Origin: Pseudomonas paralactis
GTDB taxonomy: Bacteria > Pseudomonadota > Gammaproteobacteria > Pseudomonadales > Pseudomonadaceae
Assembly (NCBI RefSeq): GCF_001439735.1
Contig: NZ_JYLN01000002.1
Span: 1-64,000, forward strand
Direction: 5' to 3'
DNA: 64,000 bases
The notes below the pieces were generated by a model. It worked only from the letters and a program-made list of their open reading frames with translations. It searched no databases and was not told the DNA's origin. The translations under genes and the position numbers were made by a program. Shown piece by piece: positions 34,974 to 43,001 of this stretch; position 1 is the first letter of the stretch; every line of letters begins with the position of its first letter.

Positions 34974-35088
34974 CTTCGATAAGATCCCTCACAGTCACCC
35001 GGCGTCTAAATCCAGTGAATTAGTGTTTTGGTGAAACCTTATTCCTCAAGGACCTCATAGGAGAGGACCGAAAGGGATCTTATCGAAG
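34974..35088. repeat. 16-bp inverted repeat at the edge of the IS66 scar
   Basis: CTTCGATAAGATCCCT at 34974-34989 and AGGGATCTTATCGAAG at 35073-35088 are exact inverses about 83 bp apart. The left copy begins where IS66 similarity stops, so the pair may mark the junction of inserted and original DNA. Confidence 0.6.
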
Positions 35089-35131
35089 CCCACAAGGAAC
35101 CCTTGCGAGAGCCCTGTAGGTGCATCGGGTG

Positions 35132-36211
35132 TCACTTGGTTTCCAGTTCGATCAAGGTGACCACTGGATACTTGACGGTCTCGGTTTGCAGCTTCTCTTT
35201 AGGGTCGGCTGGGTTGGCGATCTTGAGGCGGACCATAGCGTTAGCCACTACGTCAGCCACACCGCTAATCTCGATGTCGAAACCTTGGATGGCTGGGTTA
35301 CGGGTAACATGGGTCGACCAGATGTCGCCGTCACGTTGCTCACGGAAAGACAGCATGGCGAAGGCGTTAGGGACCATAAAGATCAGACCTTTAGGGCCGC
35401 TGTGGTACTGGATACCCGCGCCGATCAACTCGGACACGTCCTCTACGCCAGCACGCTGTGCGGCACGATCAAGGGTCGGCCCCATGCTGATTGGGAGCAT
35501 GTAGGTGAAGTCATCCAGACCTGAACCAAAGGCGGTGTCTACGTTGACGGCCAGGATGTCGATAAGGTCCTCAGCGACTTCACGCGGTGCGCCTATAGGC
35601 ATGGTTGCCTTGACCTTACGCAGGTTGGCGGTCTTAGCCAGGATCTTAGCCACGGTGGTGTTGCACTGGATTTGGAAGTCAGTCAGCAGCTTGACGATGG
35701 TTTGTTCTGCGCCGTTGGCGGTGAAGCCTGCGATGACGTTTGCATCCAGCACAGTCAGGCGGGTCGAGAACAGGGCGGCAGTGCTGCAAGGCTCAGAGAA
35801 CAGGAAGTCACCGGCGATGGCCTTACCCTTGGTGACCACTTGCGAACGGTCATACAGGGAGGTGCGTGGGTCGAACTCGATGTCTCGGCTTTCCAGTAGG
35901 GCCACTTGTTGCACGGTCGGCTCAGTACCTGTAGGACGGAACTCACAGGAGATTGCCTCCTCAGCAGCCTCACGCCAGTCCTCGGAGTTGAGGTAAGTGT
36001 TGATACCGTTCTGCATGAAGGCCACGTAGTCCAGTTCGTTAGGTGCAGCGCCTTGACGTAAACGGGAGTCACTGAAACGGGCCACAGTGGAACCCTCAAC
36101 GACCGACTCAACGTGCATACGGTCAGGCATGGCGAAACGGTCACGGGCGTCACGGTGGTCAGTGTTGCGGTTAATGGTGCCGGTTGCGTGGTTCAGTTTT
36201 ACTTTAGACAT
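35132..36211 (-). CDS. large element protein, possibly a capsid-type structural protein
   Basis: The 359-residue protein has no hydrophobic helix and no recognised enzyme motif. Its layout, an extended polar N terminus (HATGTINRNTDHRDARDRF), a central helical part (EQTIVKLLTDFQIQCNTTVAKIL) and a C-terminal beta-rich part (GLIFMVPNAFAMLSFRE; RNPAIQGFDIEISGVADVV), resembles phage coat proteins. The ribosome site AAAGGAG is excellent and it is the last large gene of the leftward series, suggesting high late expression. The call is a guess from shape and context. Confidence 0.4.
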   Translation of the reverse strand: MSKVKLNHATGTINRNTDHRDARDRFAMPDRMHVESVVEGSTVARFSDSRLRQGAAPNELDYVAFMQNGINTYLNSEDWREAAEEAISCEFRPTGTEPTVQQVALLESRDIEFDPRTSLYDRSQVVTKGKAIAGDFLFSEPCSTAALFSTRLTVLDANVIAGFTANGAEQTIVKLLTDFQIQCNTTVAKILAKTANLRKVKATMPIGAPREVAEDLIDILAVNVDTAFGSGLDDFTYMLPISMGPTLDRAAQRAGVEDVSELIGAGIQYHSGPKGLIFMVPNAFAMLSFREQRDGDIWSTHVTRNPAIQGFDIEISGVADVVANAMVRLKIANPADPKEKLQTETVKYPVVTLIELETK

Positions 36212-36356
36212 GTGGGAATCTCCTTTAGGGAATCAATAGGGTCTCGCTCAGCGCCTGAATGGGCTAAGTCGACAAGGTGTCTTGCAGGTGTTCTTGATGA
36301 GGCGTGAAGGTCCACAGAGGGGCCCTCAGCGGGTGGCTCTAAGGGTGACCCTGGGA

Positions 36357-36797
36357 TTAGATCCAGGTGTCGTTTTCATCCCACGCCATGATTGAACGGC
36401 CACCATTACGGGACGCACGGATGTTCTGACCATGGGCACGAATCTTGGCCTCTTTGGCCTCACGCTCAGCCTTCTTACGGGCGATTGCCAGCGGGTCATG
36501 TGCCTCAGCCATTTGACGGTTGCGCTCAGCAAAGAACGCAGCGTCCTTACGGCGCTTTTCTTCCTCACGGCTAACCTCAGCGCGTTGAATAGAGACCTTG
36601 CGGAACTCGTCAGGGAAGCCACGCGGCGACAGGCCGACAGCTTCATACTGGTCACAGATTTCAGTCATGCGGTCTACGTTGCGACCACAGGCAGCGAACA
36701 GACCGGCCAGCATTGCACCCTCGGCAAATTCCTTGGTGACCTCTTGGCCTTGGACTTCATACTTGGTTTCAGACAAACGGGAAATATTGAGTTTCAT
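36357..36797 (-). CDS. unknown element protein with charged helical C terminus
   Basis: The 146-residue product opens MKLNISRLSETKYEVQGQEV and has a central part with two cysteines and a highly charged helix (RAEVSREEEKRRKDAAFFAE; RKKAEREAKEAKIRA) that may form a coiled coil. A scaffold-like role next to a possible coat protein can be imagined but not shown. The start is fixed by AAGGAG; phage-type promoter 2 lies about 130 bp upstream. Confidence 0.65.
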   Translation of the reverse strand: MKLNISRLSETKYEVQGQEVTKEFAEGAMLAGLFAACGRNVDRMTEICDQYEAVGLSPRGFPDEFRKVSIQRAEVSREEEKRRKDAAFFAERNRQMAEAHDPLAIARKKAEREAKEAKIRAHGQNIRASRNGGRSIMAWDENDTWI

Positions 36798-36926
36798 GGT
36801 GGTAGCTCTCCTTTGTGTGTTGGTGGTGTGGGCCGAAGGTGTCCCGCGCTGCTGACTCATACTTGGTCAGACTCACGCTGCGCTGTGCCGTATCGGACAG
36901 ACTTAGTTAACGGGACGCTCTACTCT

Positions 36927-36950
36927 CTCCTTAGTGAGGTGAAACGGGAT
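36927..36950 (-). promoter_or_regulatory. T7-like phage promoter candidate 2
   Basis: The minus strand reads TTTCACCTCACTAAGGAG followed by AGAGTAGAG. CCTCACTAAGGAGAGAG is identical to candidate 1 over 17 bp, with the same TCAATCCCG element upstream. It precedes the 36797 and 36211 genes. Confidence 0.65.
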
Positions 36951-37000
36951 TGAGATACGGGCTTAGGGTTGAGGACCCATTGAGGGCTCTTGAAGCTCGG

Positions 37001-37336
37001 TCACGTCGCTGTCAGTGCGACGACCTTTGCCATGTGCCCAGGCTTGCGGACCACAGCGGCCAGCATTAAGCCAATCGCCGGGGAGACCAAAAGGGTTTCA
37101 TAGCGAGCCTGTGAGGCGTTCAGGTAGAAACCATGCTCGGCCACAACGTCACCGGGAAAGGACGGGTGAGGACTGGTCAAGGTCCAACGAAAACCGCCAA
37201 GGTGTGGCGCTTTGATCACTGCGCCGGATTCTTCAAGGTTGCTCAGAATGATCTCAGCGCGGTCCTTAACGGTTCGGTGTTCACCGCCCAGGGTGATAGC
37301 GATAGCGTGGGTTGCGGTCATCTGTGTGGTTGTCAT
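37001..37336 (-). CDS. unknown element protein
   Basis: The 111-residue product starts MTTTQMTATHAIAITLGGEH after AAAAGGAGAA. It contains KDRAEIILSNLEESGAVIKAP and ASQARYETLLVSPAIGLML, with no membrane helix or known motif. Phage-like gene size and ribosome site support it as real. Confidence 0.6.
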   Translation of the reverse strand: MTTTQMTATHAIAITLGGEHRTVKDRAEIILSNLEESGAVIKAPHLGGFRWTLTSPHPSFPGDVVAEHGFYLNASQARYETLLVSPAIGLMLAAVVRKPGHMAKVVALTAT

Positions 37337-37426
37337 AAGGGTTCTCCTTTTAGAGGTCGATAGGGTGCCGCCCAGGCTCTCAGTGAGCCCAGGAAGGTGA
37401 GGTGTGTGGTTGCTTTAGGATGAACC

Positions 37427-38434
37427 TTAGATACGACCCTGCGCGGTGTTGTCCGGGTCTTGGAACATCAGGGAGCCTTTAATCAGGGGGATGCGTAGGT
37501 GGGCGCAAAGGATGCCCGCAAGGTCAATGCCCTGCTCTACCAGTCGCTCAAAGCGCTCAACGGTACGAACACCCACATAGCTACGCATGTCAGCCAGGAC
37601 AGCCGGTGCATCGAAGGTGACACGCTTGGCCTCATGGTCCCAGGTACGGAACTCACAACGGCGGTTGTTATAGCGTAGGCGCATGTCGATGAATGCAAGG
37701 CGGGCAGCCGCTGGGAATTCTTTATTGATGGCCTGTAGTTCGGCCTCGGTGATAGTGGTCACAGACTCACGGTCCTCCTTTAGTTGTTCGATACGTGCCA
37801 GCTCGGCACGCTCAAAGGTTGTCAGCTCGTTCCCGTCAAGGTCTTCCTCAAGGGCAAACACGATGTCGTCAGGGTCAAAGCTGAATTTCTCGCCAGTGGC
37901 AGGCCGGTACACAATGACCGACCCTTTAGCACGGGGCTCACCTTTGAGGGCCTTCCCGGTGCGGACAGAACGCAAGCCTGTAGGGCTCTCAGGGTCCAAT
38001 GCCCACAGGGTACGGCAGACCTCGATAGGGGGCAGTCCCAGGGGCAACGAGCGGGCGGCCCATCGGCGCTGTTCAAGGATGGTCTTGACGCGGCTCAGTC
38101 CGTGACCTTGCAGGGCCTCAGGGCGGTCCTCATAAAAGTCAGCCCACATATTCATCAGTCGGCTAACGTCCACGCTCGCCCCAAGGGCCCCCACGATGGT
38201 TGCTGCGCTCAGATGCTGCGCTGTAGGGAAAACTTTGTAGCGCTCTGCCAGCTCACTCAGCGGCTCCTCAGTGGTGGTCATCCATTCGACCCAGGCAGGC
38301 AAGTCGTTAGGGTCCACCTCAGGCGGGCAAGGGCGGGACGGAATGACGGCAAGGTCAGCGCGGATAGAAACCTGCAAGGTAGCAAAGGCCTCAGCGGTCA
38401 GGATGGTCGGTGCAGTGGTGGTCTCCGTGGTCAT
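37427..38434 (-). CDS. unknown element protein, 335 residues
   Basis: The start is fixed by AAGGAGACCACCACC before the ATG. The protein is soluble and mixed alpha-beta, with LPAWVEWMTTTEEPLSELAE, GLSRVKTILEQRRWAARSL and a tract FSFDPDDIVFALEEDLDGNE rich in acidic residues; no replication, primase or packaging motif (P-loop, DxD, HxH) was found. It is the largest early-side gene of the leftward series. Function unknown. Confidence 0.65.
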   Translation of the reverse strand: MTTETTTAPTILTAEAFATLQVSIRADLAVIPSRPCPPEVDPNDLPAWVEWMTTTEEPLSELAERYKVFPTAQHLSAATIVGALGASVDVSRLMNMWADFYEDRPEALQGHGLSRVKTILEQRRWAARSLPLGLPPIEVCRTLWALDPESPTGLRSVRTGKALKGEPRAKGSVIVYRPATGEKFSFDPDDIVFALEEDLDGNELTTFERAELARIEQLKEDRESVTTITEAELQAINKEFPAAARLAFIDMRLRYNNRRCEFRTWDHEAKRVTFDAPAVLADMRSYVGVRTVERFERLVEQGIDLAGILCAHLRIPLIKGSLMFQDPDNTAQGRI

Positions 38435-38520
38435 GGTGGTGGTCTCCTTAATTTCAATCGTAAATGTGTGTCAGCTCATGCGGCTCTCACAATGTTGGTG
38501 GTGGAAAGTAAAGGGGTTGT

Positions 38521-38549
38521 GTTCTGTAACCTCAGTGAGGGTTTCTGTT
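38521..38549 (-). promoter_or_regulatory. T7-like phage promoter candidate 3
   Basis: The minus strand reads AACAGAAACCCTCACTGAGG, then TTAC. The AAACCCTCACTGAGG part fits the gh-1-type consensus (AAAACCCTCACTRTGGC) well. It lies about 90 bp before the 38434 gene and overlaps the end of the short frame at 38532. Confidence 0.65.
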
Positions 38550-38678
38550 CCCAGTAGCCTCACGGGCCTTAGCTTCGCGTACCTTCTTGGCCTCACGGCG
38601 GCGGGCCTGGGTGACCTCAAAGTGCTCACGGATCTCCTCAAGGGTGTGGCCTTGTAGGTCCAGCCCCCCCCCCCCCAT
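38532..38678 (-). CDS. short gene opening with a 13-G tract
   Basis: The minus strand reads ATG followed by twelve G, so the product would begin MGGGGLDLQGHTLEEIREHF and continue with a basic helix (VTQARRREAKKVREAKAREAT), 48 residues in all. The latter part looks coding. The other frame across the tract starts at a GTG (MPTILTKSQRYHLHT) upstream, so loss or gain of one G would join the two into a longer protein of about 60 residues. Either phase variation or a sequencing error at the tract is possible. Confidence 0.45.
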   Translation of the reverse strand: MGGGGLDLQGHTLEEIREHFEVTQARRREAKKVREAKAREATGNRNPH

Positions 38679-38745
38679 GTGTGCAGGTGGTAGCGTTGCG
38701 ATTTGGTCAGGATGGTCGGCACCTTGGGTGCATGGTAGGCGCTCG

Positions 38746-38964
38746 TTACGATTCAACGCGCAGGGTCTTGAAGACCTCAAGGGTTCGCTCAGGGCTCACC
38801 AGCTCGGCCACCTTCATCGACTCAGCACGGGTCAATTTGTCAGTCTCAGCGGGCAACTCAGGGAGGGCCTGTGCGATTGCTTTAAGGGTGTCGGCGTGGC
38901 TCAGTCGCAAGGCAACGGCCAGGGATACGGTGGTGTCTACTCGGCGTTCAGTGTGTGCGGTCAT
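38746..38964 (-). CDS. unknown small element protein
   Basis: The 72-residue product starts MTAHTERRVDTTVSLAVALRL after AGGACACCCACCAC and is helical (ETDKLTRAESMKVAELVSPERTLEVFKTL). No motif recognised. It fits the spacing and style of the leftward gene series. Confidence 0.55.
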   Translation of the reverse strand: MTAHTERRVDTTVSLAVALRLSHADTLKAIAQALPELPAETDKLTRAESMKVAELVSPERTLEVFKTLRVES

Positions 38965-39026
38965 GTGGTGGGTGTCCTGTTCTGGTCTGTGAAAATTCCT
39001 GTGTGTTTTGAAGGAAGGTCGTAGGT

Positions 39027-39057
39027 GTGTCCCTTCCTCACCTGGTGAGGGGTTTTA
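39027..39057 (-). promoter_or_regulatory. T7-like phage promoter candidate 4
   Basis: The minus strand reads GATTAAAACCCCTCACCAGG, then TGAGGAAG. It keeps the ATTAAAACCCCTCAC block seen in candidate 5 and lies between the HNH gene and the 38964 gene. Confidence 0.6.
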
Positions 39058-39079
39058 ATCCCAGGTCCTAAAGTGAGCC

Positions 39080-39619
39080 TTACGGCCAGCCCTCAGCGGG
39101 ACCCATTACGGCTTCAAGCGGGAGCTGACAGTAGAAGCTGGTCACGTTGGCGAACTCGCCGTGTTCCTCAAGGATTGCCTCAAGAGCAGCACGACACATT
39201 GCGTTGAGCTGTGTGCTGTCATGGTCACGGTCAAGCATGAAGCTTTTGCGCAGGTTGTAGCCCTCGACACAGCCAGTCACGCGCCCGGTCTTGGCGTTGA
39301 GGTAGACCCCTTTAGGGAAGAACCCTCCACGGCCTGGGGTGTTGCGTGCGTTCTGGCGATTGGTGCAGGCCCGTAGGTTGCTGGCCTTGTTGTTGCCTGG
39401 GTCACCGTCCTTGTGGTCGATGTACAGGCCCTGGGGATCAGTGCCGGTGGTCAGTGCATACACGACCCGGTGAACTGCCAACCCTTGGAATGACCAATAG
39501 CCATCGGGCCGCTGCGTGCCTACGGGTTGACCTTCAAGGGTCGCAAGGCCCGAAGGGCTCAGGGAGTCGGCCTTGTAGGAAGCGGAAAGGGTCTTAATGT
39601 CGATCTGAATATTTTGCAT
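39080..39619 (-). CDS. HNH endonuclease
   Basis: The 179-residue protein has the HNH core VHRVVYALTTG..GLYIDHKDGDPGNNKASNLR followed by ACTNRQNARN, quoted in parts. This arrangement is that of phage HNH homing-type nucleases (often with an AP2-like domain after it; GVYLNAKTGRVTGCVEG fits that). In capsid-forming satellites HNH proteins assist packaging, while in podoviruses they are usually free-standing homing genes; either is possible here. The ribosome site GAGGAGA is strong. Confidence 0.88.
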   Translation of the reverse strand: MQNIQIDIKTLSASYKADSLSPSGLATLEGQPVGTQRPDGYWSFQGLAVHRVVYALTTGTDPQGLYIDHKDGDPGNNKASNLRACTNRQNARNTPGRGGFFPKGVYLNAKTGRVTGCVEGYNLRKSFMLDRDHDSTQLNAMCRAALEAILEEHGEFANVTSFYCQLPLEAVMGPAEGWP

Positions 39620-39845
39620 GGTGGGTATCTCCTCGGTGTCTGGTTGGTGGTTCTCCTGGGTGACCCGTGGTGTGGGTCTTATAGGTGCGTGTAGGCCCTG
39701 ATCGGTTGCTCAGTGATCCCTTAAAGGTTGCTCGGTGATGCTGGTCAATCTGTGGTCGGTAGACCCAGGCTCAAAGGTCTCTCTGAGGTGGGATTGCTTA
39801 TCAGCAAATAATCCCATCACAAAGGGTCTCTTAGAGGGTCTTTAG

Positions 39846-39915
39846 TCTTGTGTCCGCATTGAGTGATTGCCTCTTAGAGGTCGGTCATTAGGTTTCTTTA
39901 TCTTGTGTCCGCATT
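39846..39915. repeat. pair of 15-bp direct repeats
   Basis: TCTTGTGTCCGCATT occurs at 39846-39860 and 39901-39915, 55 bp apart, in the non-coding gap between the HNH gene and the 40423 gene. The gap (39620-39913) also contains CTTATCAGCA, seen again near 33473. They may be regulatory or replication sites. Confidence 0.65.
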
Positions 39916-40423
39916 AAATGGCGAACGCATCAGCTCCCAGGTCCAGGCGTAGCTGTGCCATCTGGTCAGGTGTCGATTGAATGGCCGGGACCGTCTCGCG
40001 CTGGTGACCTTCAAAGTCTCCCATAGCAGCCCTCAGCCACTTAGGCCGGGACCTCATAAGCGGTTGCAAGGCCACCTCAAGGGCGTTGAGATAGCGGCGA
40101 GCCATCCGGGAGGACAGGCCCAGGTGTGCCCCAATGGTCTCTGTAGAGAACACGTCAAGGGACTCAAGCAATTCATAGAGGGTTTTAACGGGGAGCTGCT
40201 TGGTTCCGCCGTGGTCCAGCTTTGCGACTCCAGAAAGGATGTCTTCAGACCATCGGTCATACCGGTCCTGAAAATCCAGATGACCACAGAAAGGGTTCTC
40301 AATGATTGTCGGCACGGTTCCTCGCTTGGGTTTCGCAGGGACAAGGCGCAGCCCTGTCAGATAGTCCGCCCGGTCGAAGGCATCGGCCAGGGTGTGGAGT
40401 AGAACAGGTGTGTGGTGGATCAT
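39914..40423 (-). CDS. putative DNA-binding protein, first gene of the leftward series
   Basis: The 169-residue product starts after AGGAGACCACCACC. The middle part LYELLESLDVFSTETIGAHLGLSSRMARRYLNALE reads as a winged-helix or HTH domain (helix, TETIGAHL turn, RMARRYLNAL recognition helix), quoted in parts. It is the first gene behind the promoter cluster at 40.5-40.9 kb, where a regulator or replication initiator would be placed. A decayed partial copy is found upstream at 40959-41180. Confidence 0.6.
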   Translation of the reverse strand: MIHHTPVLLHTLADAFDRADYLTGLRLVPAKPKRGTVPTIIENPFCGHLDFQDRYDRWSEDILSGVAKLDHGGTKQLPVKTLYELLESLDVFSTETIGAHLGLSSRMARRYLNALEVALQPLMRSRPKWLRAAMGDFEGHQRETVPAIQSTPDQMAQLRLDLGADAFAI

Positions 40424-40496
40424 GGTGGTGGTCTCCTATAGCTCGCCTTATCGACGGGCAGCGTTGAGCCTCCCGTGGCGTAGGGTGATTGGTGAT

Positions 40497-40527
40497 GTCC
40501 TCTTGTGGGTGAGGGGTTTTAATCCGA
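40497..40527 (-). promoter_or_regulatory. T7-like phage promoter candidate 5
   Basis: The minus strand reads GGATTAAAACCCCTCACCCA, then CAAGAGGAC. It lies about 80 bp before the 40423 gene and shares GGATTAAAACCCCTCACC with candidate 4 and nearly so with candidate 6. Confidence 0.65.
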
Positions 40528-40806
40528 AGTGTCTAAACGAACCCACCTTGCCCCCCCATTGAGGGGATCGCAGCGGGAGACGTTGGGTGGAAACTGTATT
40601 GTCAGTGTTCTTGTGAGGGTATCTGTTGCGAAGTATCAGAGCGTGGCCCACACAGGCAGCCGGTTACTTTGCGGCACAACCCCAGCGCTCAACCTTTGAT
40701 GCCTGGGCGGAAGTCCTCTCCTCGGCCTTGCACTTATTCCGCTCAACTAAGGCTGTGGTGATTTCCTCGGCGTGCTCTTGAAGGCGAGCACAGCCCATAG
40801 GTGCCT
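40528..40806. other. non-coding gap within the promoter cluster
   Basis: No credible gene is present. ACCCTCACAAGAACACTG near 40604-40621 on the minus strand is another weaker promoter-like match. The stretch is GC-rich with short hairpins. Confidence 0.4.
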
Positions 40807-40837
40807 ATCTCTCAATGGGTGAGGGATTCTAATCCGA
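40807..40837 (-). promoter_or_regulatory. T7-like phage promoter candidate 6
   Basis: The minus strand reads GGATTAGAATCCCTCACCCA, then TTGAGAGATAGG. It is the same block as candidate 5 with two changes and the same GACACCTCGG-type sequence upstream. Confidence 0.6.
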
Positions 40838-40847
40838 GGTGTCAATT

Positions 40848-40872
40848 CGTAGCCTTAGTGAGGGTTTCTGCG
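40848..40872 (-). promoter_or_regulatory. T7-like phage promoter candidate 7
   Basis: The minus strand reads GCAGAAACCCTCACTAAGGC, then TACG. The AAACCCTCACTAAGG core is the closest of all to the T3/gh-1 pattern. Confidence 0.6.
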
Positions 40873-40958
40873 GGTAGCGCGTAGCGGACAAGATAGGAAA
40901 GTGTTCGCGCCTTCCCGTTTTAGTGGGGTTATTCCGACCTGCTTAAAAGACAAAAGCC

Positions 40959-41180
40959 CTCAGCCACTTTGGCTGGACCTCATCAGTGGTTGTATGGCGA
41001 CCTTAGGGCTCCAATTTGTGCCACGCTGCTATAGATGGAGAACACATCAAAAGCTCAAGTAATTCAATAGTGCCTTCACAGAGAGTCACTTGGTTCCGCC
41101 GTGTTCCAGCCTCGTGCCCCTGCAAGGATTTACTCAGCCCATCGGTCGTTGTCAGCCCCTTTACCACCTCATCGCAGGAC
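40959..41180 (-). pseudogene. decayed partial copy of the 39914-40423 gene
   Basis: From CCCTCAGCCACTTTGGC to the CCATCGGTCG region the sequence runs parallel to 40033-40260, with matching landmarks in the same order (CTCAGCCACTT, GGTTCCGCCGTG, CCATCGGTC). Many substitutions and deletions break the frame. It is a tandem duplication in decay. Confidence 0.7.
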
Positions 41181-41264
41181 CTTCGCCTTATTGGCATTAA
41201 GTGATAATTTCTGGCAAAGTCTTCTGTATGGGAAATTAGGTATTTGCCATTCAAGGATTGAACG

Positions 41265-42455
41265 ATGAAGAAAGTGATTCAGCTAAAAGAAAAGCCTGCA
41301 GGTTACTGCACGAACGCAGCGAGAGCTGGAGAGCCCGTCCATATCCAGTACCGAGGAGTTTCCTTATCTTCAAGCGGCAGAGATTTCATTCGTAAGGTTG
41401 AGGCTTTCCCTAACCAGATGTTAGAAATGGCCTATACCGACTTTCAAGCCTCAACGGTTAAGCGCTTCGTTGCCATAATTCACGGCAATCTTGAAGCAGA
41501 ACTGCACTTAAATGACTTTGAAGTATATGCTGAAGCACTCGTAACCAGAAGCGTTAAAGCGGGTGACGCCTTAAGAAAAAGCGACTTCCACCACTTTGAC
41601 AAAATGACATTAGAAGGTATCGACTTCCCTGAAGATTGCGGCTACGTTGTGATACTGAACAATGGATGGGAGAGAATCCTATTCTGGGATTTCGGCCCTT
41701 TATTAGAAAATGAAAACTATGCACCTATAGACTACGACGTAGGCCGCCTTATAGCTACAGGGTTCTCGGCTTCAGTTTTCCCAGAGATTTTTGACCTGAA
41801 TGACGACGAGTGGAGCAAGATTATTGCTTCCGGCTGGTTCCCATTCTCTTATCTTGATTATGAACAACAACTGAACCTATTGAATTACTTAAAGCTCGAC
41901 TGGGACACCCAGGAGATAGAGCAAAGCATTGACAAAAAACTATGTGACGACAGTACTGAGTGGCTATCAAAAATAAGCAGCAACGAGAAAATAAAACCAC
42001 ATTACGACCTCATTGAAAAATCATTTAAATATCACCTAAACAACGATTACGACGCTTCGATACACATACTCTACCCAAGGATTGAAGCGCTCCTCCGGGA
42101 GGATTTTATCCGAGCAAACCCTAAAAAACAGGGGAGACAACAGAGTGTGCTTTCTTCTCATATATCTACCAATGTAACGAAGCACACTCATACGGTCACG
42201 CGACTACTCCCCGACAGATTCGGAGAATATCTCAACAAACACTATTTTAAAGATTTTAACGTTGAGGAAGTAACTGACTTCATCAGCAGAAACACTGTCA
42301 GCCATGGCAAAAACCCAACCTCCTCATTCACAAGAAAAGCGTCACTAATAGGCTTTTTAATTCTCGACCAAATCCATCAATACACCCACCTATCAAATAC
42401 TTTTGAAATAAGAATCCAAGATGATGAGAGAACAGCACAAGCCAATCCCGAATGA
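41265..42455 (+). CDS. HEPN-type protein, probable defence or toxin cargo
   Basis: The 396-residue protein is AT-richer than its surroundings and points away from the phage-type genes. Its C-terminal third has ILYPRIEALLREDFIRA and later FNVEEVTDFISRNTVSHGKN, with R342-x4-H347 in the RNxxxH form typical of HEPN ribonucleases, in an Abi- or DUF4209-like setting. The N-terminal half has LSSSGRDFIRKVEAFPNQM and a beta-rich part, unrecognised. The start follows AAGGA. A role in stopping competing phages is inferred only from motif and position. Confidence 0.7.
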   Translation: MKKVIQLKEKPAGYCTNAARAGEPVHIQYRGVSLSSSGRDFIRKVEAFPNQMLEMAYTDFQASTVKRFVAIIHGNLEAELHLNDFEVYAEALVTRSVKAGDALRKSDFHHFDKMTLEGIDFPEDCGYVVILNNGWERILFWDFGPLLENENYAPIDYDVGRLIATGFSASVFPEIFDLNDDEWSKIIASGWFPFSYLDYEQQLNLLNYLKLDWDTQEIEQSIDKKLCDDSTEWLSKISSNEKIKPHYDLIEKSFKYHLNNDYDASIHILYPRIEALLREDFIRANPKKQGRQQSVLSSHISTNVTKHTHTVTRLLPDRFGEYLNKHYFKDFNVEEVTDFISRNTVSHGKNPTSSFTRKASLIGFLILDQIHQYTHLSNTFEIRIQDDERTAQANPE

Positions 42456-42530
42456 CTCTGGACAGGACACCACAGGGAAACCCTCGTAGAAAAGAGTCAA
42501 AACTAAATACCGAAACACGGGACAATTCAA

Positions 42531-42956
42531 ATGTTTGGTTTCTTTAAGAAAAAACCCACACCCCCAAATGAGCAAGCCAGGGAGACACTTTCGCGGACGG
42601 CCACTATCATTGAATTAAACCTCATACTCTGCAGATCCACACCGAGCTACAAAGCTAAACTCAGCAGTGATTTTGTAAGAGGCTATTTTATAGGATTCTT
42701 TGATGCATCATTGCAATATTCAAAAACACCGTTAAGAGACGACGAGGAGTTTTTCATTTGCATGCTGTATGGGCATGAAGCCTTACTAAGAAAAGACATA
42801 AGCTCCACAACTGAATACACGCGGGCCTCAATTCACCTGCAAGGTGTAGAGGGATTCGACAAAGGACAAGCGGCAGGCGGAAGAGATTATTTTGATTTTA
42901 TGAACAAAACTATCAACTCACCTGTCACCCTACTTAAAGTTTTTCACGACAACTAA
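42531..42956 (+). CDS. unknown protein, second gene of the HEPN cassette
   Basis: The 141-residue product begins MFGFFKKKPTPPNEQARETL and is mostly helical (SSDFVRGYFIGFFDASLQY; EEFFICMLYGHEALLRKDI). It follows the HEPN gene by 75 bp in the same direction and has the same AT-rich codon use. No family recognised. It could be a partner or antitoxin. Confidence 0.6.
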   Translation: MFGFFKKKPTPPNEQARETLSRTATIIELNLILCRSTPSYKAKLSSDFVRGYFIGFFDASLQYSKTPLRDDEEFFICMLYGHEALLRKDISSTTEYTRASIHLQGVEGFDKGQAAGGRDYFDFMNKTINSPVTLLKVFHDN

Positions 42957-43001
42957 AGAAATTTTGCGACCTCGACACATACAGGGTCTTGGTCGCAAAT
43001 A

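Noticed and set aside
40448..40651. 67-residue minus-strand frame in the element
   Set aside because: It lies over a promoter-like block and has atypical composition; probably non-coding.
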